NCBI GenBank assembly: GCA_026713505.1
Contig: JAPOOH010000456.1
Location: 1-5,592 of the forward strand
Origin: Chloroflexota bacterium
Lineage (GTDB): Bacteria; Chloroflexota; Dehalococcoidia; Lucifugimonadales; Australimonadaceae
Direction: 5' to 3'
Length of the DNA stretch: 5,592 nt
The position numbers were made by a program, and so were the translations under genes. Of the stretch, positions 1 to 5,086 are shown piece by piece. Position 1 is the first letter of the stretch, and every line of letters begins with the position of its first letter. The notes under the pieces are model-generated. The model made no database searches. It worked only from the letters and a program-made list of their open reading frames with translations, and had not been told where the DNA came from.

Positions 1-258
1 AAGGCACGCGCTTTAGCGCGCAACCTCGCAGCCAAGGGATTGGGATGCCGTCATCCCCGCCTTTCTCCCGTCATTCCCGTGAAAACGGGAATCCAGAGTG
101 CCCGGCTGGGCACACGAGGCAGGACGGCTCGGTAGAGCCTGTCATGCCGAACGCCGCCGAAGGCGCACTCCAGGCTGCCCATGGCCAGCGCCGTCACCCC
201 CTGCCACTCCTCCGCATCCATGAGCACCCCGCAGGTGGCGCGAGCTGCCCGCAGCCCC
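1..258. other. Non-coding spacer with a cluster of small hairpins
   Basis: I see no convincing gene in this stretch. It lies downstream of the minus-strand methyltransferase. It holds four short perfect inverted repeats: CGCGCT/AGCGCG at 7-20, ATTCCCGT/ACGGGAAT at 73-92, GGCTC/GAGCC at 126-139 and CGCC/GGCG at 152-165. Reading frames through 51-110 give peptides such as IPVFTGMT, which resemble the spurious translations often produced by interspersed ATTCCC/GGGAAT repeats. The phrase GTCATGCCGAACG at 141-153 also looks like the edge of an interspersed repeat. None of the hairpins is followed by a clear T-tract on either strand, so a terminator role for the methyltransferase transcript is possible but not shown. 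Confidence 0.6.
73..92. repeat. ATTCCC/GGGAAT interspersed hairpin repeat (dRS3/REP-like)
   Basis: The sequence reads ATTCCCGT-GAAA-ACGGGAAT: a perfect 8-bp stem closed by a GAAA tetraloop, preceded by GTC and followed by CCAG. Elements of the form GTCATTCCC...GGGAATCCAG are widespread dispersed repeats in many bacterial genomes; the Neisseria dRS3 core is a known example with the same ATTCCC/GGGAAT ends. A related but unpaired phrase, TCATCCCCGC, sits 20 bases upstream at 51-60. The stem is seen directly; its membership of a genome-wide family is inferred from its form, since only one perfect copy is in the window. Confidence 0.7.
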
Positions 259-1053
259 CTACAGCTCGTCCAACCGCCCCGTTGGCCTGTCGTTCCTGCG
301 CGCCACCATGCGGGTGAATCCCAGCACGCGCCCACTGTCCACGGCCAGCATGTCGGCCTCGTCGGCAGGCTTGCCCAGCCGTTCCGACCACAGCACGTCC
401 GACGCCACCCAGAGCCTCCAGCCATCCGGGACCAGGTCGGCACGCTCGACGCTCACCAACCCGCTCCGCTCCCAGTGACGCTTCCACCAGGCCGGGCTGT
501 GGAGACTGAAGAGCTCCGGTTGCCAGTAAGACCGGAGGTGTTCGGGCGGCTCGTCTGAGGTCAGCTCCTCGACCAGCCCCGGCACGACGATCCCCATCTG
601 CCCGCCGGGCCTGACCAGCCGGGCCATGTGGTGTTGCAGGTAGAGGTCGTCCGTCCCGAAGTAGTGATAGGCGTCCACGCTCACCATTGCATCGAAGAAC
701 CCGTCGGCGAAAGGCAGGACGTGTGCCTCCGCATGGATGGGAAACACGCTGTCTTCCAGGCCGGCCTCGCGGATCCGGTCGAGGTTCTCGCCGGCGTCTA
801 TCCACAGGTCCGTCGCCCACACCTGCAGTCCGTACTCCTTCGCCAGGAAGATGGAGCTCAATCCCCTGCCGCAGCCCATGTCCAGGACCCGCATGCCGGG
901 GCTGAGGTTCATGCACGCCGCCAGGGACTCCGTCAGCCACAGGGCGTTCGGCCCCATCATGTTGTCCAGTACCCAGTCCGGGTCATAGTTCTCCGAGCGG
1001 GGGAACTCGGCCCGCCGGAATGAGCCCTTTCGCCCTTCGTCTTCGGCGCTCAA
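259..1053 (-). CDS. Class I SAM-dependent methyltransferase
   Basis: This 264-residue protein is a Rossmann-fold methyltransferase of the Methyltransf_11/UbiE-like type. The SAM-binding glycine loop VLDMGCGRG is at residues 56-64. The acidic residue ending strand 2, which should bind the SAM ribose, is D82 in WATDLW. Strand 4 is FDAMVSVDAYHYF (120-132), and LVRPGG (146-151) is the typical turn before strand 5. Residues 165-264, rich in Trp, probably form the substrate-binding cap, and I cannot name the substrate. There is no signal peptide, so it should be cytoplasmic. The start is TTG at 1053-1051: AAGGAG lies at 1066-1061, 7 bases upstream, and the next in-frame ATG falls about 30 residues in. 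It is transcribed divergently from the SOD-like gene. A small-molecule (for example quinone or lipid) O/C-methyltransferase is more likely than an RNA or protein methylase, but this is inference. Confidence 0.88.
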   Translation of the reverse strand: MSAEDEGRKGSFRRAEFPRSENYDPDWVLDNMMGPNALWLTESLAACMNLSPGMRVLDMGCGRGLSSIFLAKEYGLQVWATDLWIDAGENLDRIREAGLEDSVFPIHAEAHVLPFADGFFDAMVSVDAYHYFGTDDLYLQHHMARLVRPGGQMGIVVPGLVEELTSDEPPEHLRSYWQPELFSLHSPAWWKRHWERSGLVSVERADLVPDGWRLWVASDVLWSERLGKPADEADMLAVDSGRVLGFTRMVARRNDRPTGRLDEL

Positions 1054-1497
1054 ACCTCGTCTCCTTCTTGCCGCTCCCGGTAACCCGGACGGACGCTTCC
1101 AGGATCACACGCTAGCACAAGGATGGTCCGGCAGGCCCGCCATCCCCTGGAACGGACCCGTCACTCCGCACCTGCTCCCATCATTCCGGCGGAGTCTCGA
1201 AGCCAGCCGCGCGCCGGAGGTCGCGATAGAGGAGGGCATCGCGGACCGGCCAGGTGCGGCAAGGGACAAGGGCGCCCCGGCAGTGAGACGTCGTCCGGCA
1301 GCTAGTGAGACACGGTGATATCAGTTCCGGTATCCGAAATGAGACCGCGACTACCTACCCAGCCGCCATTCTCTCTGTAATGCTGTCACCTGAGTTGCAT
1401 ACTGAGATCGCTCGCTCTTCGTCCTTGCTCACGAGGCCGTCTCGCCTTCAGAGCTCTCTTCTCTCAGAGCAGGATAGCCCGAGGAGGTGGTCCCCGA
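1054..1497. other. Divergent intergenic region
   Basis: This 444-base spacer separates two divergent genes and should hold both promoters. I find no convincing protein gene in it. On the plus strand TGTAAT at 1376-1381 matches the -10 consensus at 5 of 6 positions, but no good -35 lies 16-18 bases upstream. Bases 1161-1190 resemble the repeat-bearing stretch 51-80 (about 20 of 30 positions, ending in the shared TCATTCC), probably a decayed interspersed-repeat copy. The heptamer TCAGAGC occurs at 1448-1454 and again at 1464-1470, and GCTCT (1453-1457) can pair with AGAGC (1466-1470) just ahead of the SOD-like gene's ribosome binding site. No T-tract terminator is visible. Confidence 0.5.
1482..1487 (+). 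promoter_or_regulatory. Ribosome binding site of the SOD-like gene
   Basis: AGGAGG, continuing as AGGAGGTGG, lies 10 bases upstream of the ATG at 1498. It is a near-perfect anti-16S match and fixes the start, so the hydrophobic N-terminus belongs to the protein. Confidence 0.8.
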
Positions 1498-2085
1498 ATG
1501 CCTGGAAGATGGCAGCTGGCAATCTTCGTGGTGCCCACGGCTATCGTAACCGCCATAGTCATCGGCATCTTCATCCTGCTGACCGCAGGATCAGGTGAAC
1601 CGGCCCAACCCGAAGTGGGCCTGACGGCAGAGGCCGCACTGGAATCCCCTTCCGGCAGTTCCATGGGGAACGTTGCATTCCGGCAGGCAAGCACCGGCGT
1701 CCTGATCATGGCCGACGTGAGGGGGCTGGCCCCGGGCGGCCATGCTTTCATCATCCACGAGGTCGGCGCGTGTTCGCCTGACTTTGGCGCCGCGGGTGAC
1801 CACTTCAACCCCACCGATGTGGAGCATGGTCTTGTCCACCCGGCGTGGAAGGGCGGATCGGGGGGAGGACACGGCGGCGACCTGCCCAATATCTACGCCG
1901 CTTCTGACGGTTCTGCACGCGCAGACTTCTTTTCCGTTGGCGTCACACTGGACAGGGACCTGCGTCATTCCGTATTCGATGACGACGGCTCCGCCATCAT
2001 CGTGCACGAAAACCCGGACTCCTACGGAGAAGAGGAATCGGACACCGGCGAACGCGTGGCCTGTGGCGTTATTGAGCCGATGTAG
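1498..2085 (+). CDS. Membrane-anchored Cu/Zn superoxide dismutase-like protein with one copper ligand replaced
   Basis: The 195-residue product has an N-terminal hydrophobic segment (about residues 7-30) with no lipobox cysteine, so it is probably a signal anchor placing a SodC-like domain outside the membrane. The family dismutates superoxide to oxygen and hydrogen peroxide. Zinc ligands are all present: H102 (DHFNP), H110 (EHG), H125 and D128 (GGHGGDLPN). The disulfide cysteines are C92 (GAC) and C189 (RVACGVI), and the active-site arginine is R186. Copper ligands H87, H102 (bridging) and H170 (IIVHEN) are kept, but the position of human SOD1 His46 is I85: the motif reads HAFIIHE instead of the usual H-x-F-H-[VI]-H-E. 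The loop between the second and third zinc ligands (residues 111-124) is longer than the classical eukaryotic one and Gly/Ser-rich. Catalysis is therefore uncertain; a three-histidine copper site, a zinc-only structural protein or a metal-handling role are alternatives. Family assignment is firm. Confidence 0.9.
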   Translation: MPGRWQLAIFVVPTAIVTAIVIGIFILLTAGSGEPAQPEVGLTAEAALESPSGSSMGNVAFRQASTGVLIMADVRGLAPGGHAFIIHEVGACSPDFGAAGDHFNPTDVEHGLVHPAWKGGSGGGHGGDLPNIYAASDGSARADFFSVGVTLDRDLRHSVFDDDGSAIIVHENPDSYGEEESDTGERVACGVIEPM

Positions 2086-2150
2086 CACTTGTTCCCCTGT
2101 AGTGGAGTCCCGTTTCCGCTGGAGTAACAGGACCTCTCGCAACGCACCTC

Positions 2151-2176
2151 ATCCTGTCCATCCTGTGCATCGATGT
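2151..2176 (+). repeat. 26-base direct repeat, copy 1 (before the MFS gene)
   Basis: This 26-base element matches 3577-3602 at 23 of 26 positions in the same orientation; the last 15 bases, CCTGTGCATCGATGT, are identical. Internally it contains two adjacent near-identical 9-mers, ATCCTGTCC and ATCCTGTGC. The two copies lie on either side of the MFS gene. It ends 37 bases before the MFS start. It looks like a dispersed intergenic repeat rather than an insertion-sequence end, because I see no transposase and no terminal inverted repeats. Confidence 0.75.
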
Positions 2177-2213
2177 GAGTGAATGAAGCAGGACGGGGGT
2201 GTAAGCTCCGGAG

Positions 2214-3500
2214 GTGACGACCCAGCCACCCTCCAGCCAGGCTCCGACGCCCGCAGCGGATGCGGGCGCATCCCCGCAGCGCCTCGCGCGGATAATCTTC
2301 CAACTCCACCTGCCAGCCATCGCACTCGGGTTCGGCATGGGCGCGACGGTCCCCGTCGTGCCGGAGTTCGCTAAGTCGTTCGGCGTCGGGCCGGAGCAGG
2401 CGTCTCTCGTCTTCGTATCCACCATGGTCGGCGGGCTCACCGCCAGCATCCCCATCGGCTACCTGCTCGATAGGATCGGACGGCGGCGCATCCTCATTCT
2501 GGGGCCTGCGCTCACCGCCCTCTCCGCCTTCCTCACCGCCACCGCAGGCTCCTTCGAACTGCTGCTGCTCTACCGCTTCATCGGCGGATGGGGCACGCAG
2601 ATGTGGACGCTCAGCCGGCTCACGATGATCGCCGACACCAGCGCCTCCGCCTCGCGGGGACGCATGATCACGAGCCTCCTCGGCGTGCAGCACGTCGGTA
2701 CGCTCGCCGGACCGCTCGCCGGCGGGCTGTTGGCCGTCACGTTCGGCCTGGAGGTCGCGTTCGTGTTGCAGGGCGTGTTCGCCGTCGTGGCGATGACTCC
2801 CGGCTTCTTCGCCAGGGAGACGATGCCGCAGGGCGAGCGCGCCGGAGGACGGGGCGGAGCGTCCGCCTCATCGGAGAGCTTCTCGTGGAGGGCGCTCCTC
2901 GCATACCCGATACCGGTCATGTTCCTCGCCCAGTGGCTCGGCATGACGGCGCGCGGCGGCATCGTCGCGGGAAGCACCGTCTTCATCTACGCCGCCTACG
3001 CCTACGAGGAAGCCGACCCCGCGACACTCGGCATCCTGAGCAGCCTGATGGCGGGGGCGGGGATACCGCTCACCTTCGCCGCCGGGTACCTGATGGACCG
3101 CTTCGGACGGAAGATATCCATCGTGCCCGGCCTCTTCGTGCTCGGCGGCGCGATGGCCTTCCTCGGGGTCACCTCGTTCGTAGGGCTGGGGTTCGGTTAC
3201 TTCATCGCGGGGTTCGTCGTGCTGCAGACCATGAACAGTCTGCTCACCGGCTCGTGGCAGGTGGTCGGCTCCGACCTTGCTCCGCCCGGCGGAAGGGGCC
3301 GCTTCTTCGCGGTAGGGCGTACTGTCACGCAGGCGGGATTCGCGACCAACCCCGCGATCTTCTCTGTCTGCACGGCGCTCTCCGGCTTCACCCTCGCGTT
3401 GGGTGTCGTCGGCGTCGCGGGCATGCTCTCCTCGGTCATCCTCGGCGCGTTCGTCCCGGAGACCCATCGCCGCTCATCTTCTTCCGGCGGACGGGAGTAG
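2214..3500 (+). CDS. MFS transporter, 12-helix exporter-like
   Basis: This is a 428-residue inner-membrane major facilitator of the usual length, with about 12 hydrophobic helices in two halves joined by a polar Gly/Ser/Ala-rich loop (about 200-225). Motif A appears in both halves: GYLLDRIGRR (82-91) and GYLMDRFGRK (291-300). A motif B-like RFIGGWG lies at 121-127. A motif C-like GVQHVGTLAGPLAGG (157-171) is the GP..GG pattern typical of proton-coupled exporters of the DHA1 type. The end VPETHRR (414-420) resembles the PET.GR tail of many MFS proteins. The first 25 or so residues are a Pro/Ala-rich cytoplasmic lead. The start is GTG at 2214: an in-frame stop at 2202-2204 excludes anything earlier, and the next ATG (residue 42) lies inside helix 1. 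GGAG directly abuts the GTG, an unusual spacing. The substrate is unknown; proton-driven efflux of a small organic compound is inferred from motif C. Confidence 0.88.
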   Translation: MTTQPPSSQAPTPAADAGASPQRLARIIFQLHLPAIALGFGMGATVPVVPEFAKSFGVGPEQASLVFVSTMVGGLTASIPIGYLLDRIGRRRILILGPALTALSAFLTATAGSFELLLLYRFIGGWGTQMWTLSRLTMIADTSASASRGRMITSLLGVQHVGTLAGPLAGGLLAVTFGLEVAFVLQGVFAVVAMTPGFFARETMPQGERAGGRGGASASSESFSWRALLAYPIPVMFLAQWLGMTARGGIVAGSTVFIYAAYAYEEADPATLGILSSLMAGAGIPLTFAAGYLMDRFGRKISIVPGLFVLGGAMAFLGVTSFVGLGFGYFIAGFVVLQTMNSLLTGSWQVVGSDLAPPGGRGRFFAVGRTVTQAGFATNPAIFSVCTALSGFTLALGVVGVAGMLSSVILGAFVPETHRRSSSSGGRE

Positions 3501-3515
3501 CGAGAGGCAGGCTGC

Positions 3516-3569
3516 ACCCTCTCTCCCTGGTGAGGAGGGCGTGCGTGCCGCGCGGGCGAGGGTGAGGGT
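3516..3569. repeat. Imperfect inverted repeat after the MFS gene
   Basis: The left arm (3516-3528, ACCCTCTCTCCCT) and the right arm (3559-3569, AGGGTGAGGGT) are inverted copies apart from one extra CT and one mismatch, around a GC-rich centre. A further GAGGG at 3535-3539 can pair with CCCTC at 3517-3521, giving an alternative fold. It starts 15 bases after the MFS stop, so it could help end that transcript, but no T-tract follows. Arms of this ACCCTC/GAGGGT form are common in dispersed intergenic repeats. Confidence 0.5.
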
Positions 3570-3576
3570 TGTCCCC

Positions 3577-3602
3577 ATCCGGTCCGCCCTGTGCATCGAT
3601 GT
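3577..3602 (+). repeat. 26-base direct repeat, copy 2 (after the MFS gene)
   Basis: This is the second copy of the element at 2151-2176, differing at positions 5, 10 and 11. It follows the inverted repeat at 3516-3569 by 7 bases, so the two may form one composite repeat here, whereas copy 1 has no such partner in front of it. Confidence 0.75.
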
Positions 3603-3807
3603 TCGTTGCCGGGGTGCGACACGCGCCCCTTCCGCTGTCGCTCCTCGTCCAGGTACGCTGGGTGCATGACCGTCGTGCGCGCAGCACCCATAGACCGCGT
3701 TCATAAGTCACGGCCCACCCATAAGCAGGGTTACAGGACGAACGAGCACACCCCCTCGATTCTGCAGATCTTGACTCCTTGGTCCGGGAAGCAGGCCATG
3801 GCCTTGC

Positions 3808-3879
3808 CGATCAAGAATTCAAGACGTCGAAACATCCCATCTTCCCCTCGTAGGATCCGACCTTGATCGAAATCTTGAA
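3808..3879. repeat. Interleaved dyads CGATCAAG/CTTGATCG and TTCAAGA/TCTTGAA
   Basis: CGATCAAG (3808-3815) is the exact inverse of CTTGATCG (3862-3869), and TTCAAGA (3818-3824) is the exact inverse of TCTTGAA (3873-3879). The order A-B-A'-B' is crossed, so the two stems would form a pseudoknot rather than nested hairpins if both paired in RNA. Alternatively these are repeated half-sites for a DNA-binding protein; a further TCTTGA lies at 3769-3774. The element ends 26 bases before the -35 of the lipoprotein promoter. Confidence 0.45.
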
Positions 3880-3904
3880 CGCAACCGACAAACATCAGGC
3901 CGCG

Positions 3905-3933
3905 TTGACACCGGTATGCCCCGCCCCTATCTT
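3905..3933 (+). promoter_or_regulatory. Sigma70-type promoter of the lipoprotein gene
   Basis: A perfect -35 TTGACA (3905-3910) is followed after exactly 17 bases by TATCTT (3928-3933), which matches the -10 consensus at 4 of 6 positions. Transcription would start near 3940, giving a leader of about 29 bases that contains the GGAGG at 3951-3955. Confidence 0.6.
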
Positions 3934-3950
3934 CCGCGCCATCGCTCGAC

Positions 3951-3955
3951 GGAGG
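3951..3955 (+). promoter_or_regulatory. Ribosome binding site of the lipoprotein gene
   Basis: GGAGG lies 13 bases before the ATG at 3969, longer than the usual spacing. It is the only purine-rich match nearby and supports this start, which also gives a complete signal peptide. Confidence 0.55.
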
Positions 3956-3968
3956 TGCGCGCGCAAAG

Positions 3969-4400
3969 ATGCTGAGCCGACCAGCAGCAATAGGAGCCCA
4001 CGCGGCGCTGGCGCTCTTTGCCGTCGCGTGCGGGAGTGGACCCACCCCCACGCTGAGCCCCGGCCCCGTCGCCGACCCCGAGGAGGCCGCGCATCTCCGT
4101 GAACTCGCCTTCGGCTACTGGGAAGCGTTCAATGCCTACGACGCTGACGGGACGCTCGCCTACCTGGAGGGCGGGTACCGCGCGCAGCGGGAGGAGAACG
4201 TCCGAACGGAGATCGGTCGCATCGACCTCTTCAACGTGCAGCTCGGCGTGAGCGAGGAGGCCCCGCCCTGGATCATCGAGGGCGGCGGCCGGGAGATGTA
4301 CCTCACGATGAAGGAGCCGCTCGGTACGCGCCGCATCCGCATGGAGTTCCAGGACGTCGAGGGTGAGTGGAAGATCACCTTCGCCCAACAGACAGAGTAG
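3969..4400 (+). CDS. Small secreted lipoprotein with an NTF2-like (SnoaL-like) domain
   Basis: The 143-residue product starts with a lipoprotein-type signal: a short N-region with Arg, a hydrophobic stretch at about residues 9-20, and the lipobox-like AVAC ending in C21. Ala at -3 is less usual than Leu. A Pro/Thr/Ser-rich linker (22-36) follows, as expected for an anchored lipoprotein. Residues 38-141 resemble a small NTF2-like alpha/beta fold: an amphipathic helix with AFGYWEAFNAYDADGTLAYL (47-66), then strands ending in MEFQDVEGEWKITFAQ (125-140). Such domains act as binding pockets or, more rarely, enzymes; no catalytic residues can be assigned here. It is probably the first gene of an operon with the next gene, 44 bases downstream, and has a good promoter of its own. 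Fold assignment is from pattern only and is moderate; the lipoprotein call is firmer. Confidence 0.75.
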   Translation: MLSRPAAIGAHAALALFAVACGSGPTPTLSPGPVADPEEAAHLRELAFGYWEAFNAYDADGTLAYLEGGYRAQREENVRTEIGRIDLFNVQLGVSEEAPPWIIEGGGREMYLTMKEPLGTRRIRMEFQDVEGEWKITFAQQTE

Positions 4401-4421
4401 GGGCATCCCTTGTGGGTGCCC
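4401..4421. repeat. Intergenic hairpin between lipoprotein gene and next gene
   Basis: GGGCATCCC (4401-4409) pairs with GGGTGCCC (4414-4421) through eight base pairs with one bulged T, leaving a TTGT loop. It begins right after the lipoprotein stop codon. No T-tract follows, so it is more likely an interspersed-repeat hairpin or an mRNA-stabilising/processing site than a full terminator. Phrases of the type GGGGCAYCCCTTGTGGGTGCCC are common dispersed repeats in environmental genomes. It lies just before the ribosome binding site of the next gene. Confidence 0.55.
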
Positions 4422-4444
4422 TTGGAGGAGTGCAGGAGAAACCC

Positions 4445-5047
4445 ATGCGCGAGCGGTTCCACGAACGATGGCGCGACAAGACCCGCGACGACATCGCGAA
4501 GGCCCTCAAGTCGCTCGGCCTCCGCGCCGAGATGGCCGAGCGGGGCAGGCCCGAAGAGGAGATCAAGAAGGGCACGTTCACACGCTCGATTGGAGTAGTC
4601 GACGTCGCGGAAGGGCCCTTCCGCTGGGTCAATATCGTCAAACAGGACGGCAACCAGTACAGCCCTACGCGGTGGTGGACCGTCTTCTGCCTGCCCGACG
4701 AGGGACAGGACGACGGTCCGGACGACCTGCGCTACGTGGACAACAGGCAGGCGGTCGACATCAAGACGAGCCGCGAGAAGAGCTTCCCGCTGTTCGGCCG
4801 GGTGACCGCCGTCACGTGGACGGGCGACGACTGCGGCATGGGGCTGCTCGACACGCTCTCCGGGGACCCGGCGGTCACCCGGCTCGCGAAGAAGGTCGGC
4901 TGCCTTGAGATCGCGGCCTACGACAAGGAGTTCCGGGGTTGGACGGTGCAGGTGGACACGGGCCTGCGCCCGAAGCGGCAGGACTGGGAAGCGCTGCTCA
5001 GGATCGCGGGGTACCTGCACCCTCCCTCAGATGAGAACGCGCCGTAG
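4445..5047 (+). CDS. Conserved-looking protein of unknown function (200 residues)
   Basis: I do not recognise this family. The product is soluble, with no signal peptide or membrane helix. Residues 1-42 are highly charged and probably helical (ERFHERWRDK, then EEEIKK). The middle (43-170) alternates hydrophobic and polar residues as in a beta-rich domain, with the Trp/aromatic phrase PTRWWTVFCLP (74-84) and GRVTAVTWTGDDCGMGLLD (118-136). The tail (176-200) contains a short helix and a Pro-rich end. Cysteines C82, C130 and C153 are not spaced like a known metal site. The start chosen is ATG 4445, with AGGAG at 4434-4438, 6 bases upstream. An earlier in-frame ATG at 4367 would add 26 residues but overlaps the lipoprotein gene and reads through the repeat hairpin, so it is unlikely. 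Codon use is like the neighbouring genes. It is probably co-transcribed with the lipoprotein gene, and its role is unknown. Confidence 0.75.
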   Translation: MRERFHERWRDKTRDDIAKALKSLGLRAEMAERGRPEEEIKKGTFTRSIGVVDVAEGPFRWVNIVKQDGNQYSPTRWWTVFCLPDEGQDDGPDDLRYVDNRQAVDIKTSREKSFPLFGRVTAVTWTGDDCGMGLLDTLSGDPAVTRLAKKVGCLEIAAYDKEFRGWTVQVDTGLRPKRQDWEALLRIAGYLHPPSDENAP

Positions 5048-5057
5048 ACCCACTTGC

Positions 5058-5086
5058 TTGAACGGCACGCGGGCTGGGAGTACAGT
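5058..5086 (+). promoter_or_regulatory. Putative promoter of the Rieske oxygenase gene
   Basis: TTGAAC (5058-5063) and TACAGT (5081-5086) are separated by exactly 17 bases; each matches the sigma70 consensus at 4 of 6 positions. The -10 overlaps a GTAC-A-GTAC dyad (5080-5088), which could be an operator. The start of transcription would be near 5093, giving a leader of about 35 bases with GAGG at 5118-5121. Confidence 0.4.

Larger units (their letters stand above)
3501..3968. other. Repeat-rich intergenic region upstream of the lipoprotein gene
   Basis: No confident gene lies in this 468-base spacer. From left to right it holds an imperfect inverted repeat (3516-3569), the second direct-repeat copy (3577-3602), a 7-bp inverted repeat TGGGTGC/GCACCCA (3659-3690), a stretch of visibly lower GC around 3700-3900 with interleaved CTTGA/TCAAG dyads, and a good promoter at 3905-3933. 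A 34-codon minus-strand reading frame at 3731-3835 is considered separately under findings. The spacer is complex enough to suggest accumulated repeat insertions followed by the true promoter region. Confidence 0.6.

Noticed and set aside
51..221. Possible short minus-strand gene after the methyltransferase (start near 221, phrase MDAEEWQGVTALAMG)
   Set aside because: Its C-terminal part is translated interspersed repeat (IPVFTGMT) and it shows no family resemblance, so it is not reported as a gene.
194..940. 248-codon minus-strand frame overlapping the methyltransferase
   Set aside because: It is a shifted frame of the methyltransferase, Arg/Gly-rich, without the SAM-binding motif.
2096..2131. 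CCTGT/ACAGG stem as a terminator of the SOD-like gene
   Set aside because: The inner pairing is weak with a large bulge and there is no T-tract.
2022..2693. Long minus-strand frame (223 codons) across the SOD-like gene end and the MFS gene start
   Set aside because: It is antisense to two well-supported genes, and its peptide is charged and low-complexity with no domain pattern, as expected in GC-rich DNA.
2588..3565. 325-codon plus-strand frame inside the MFS gene
   Set aside because: It is the Arg-rich alternate frame of a clear 12-helix transporter and has no recognisable motifs.
4160..5020. 286-codon minus-strand frame opposite the lipoprotein and unknown genes
   Set aside because: The plus strand has proper starts, ribosome binding sites, a signal peptide and a promoter; the antisense frame has none of these.
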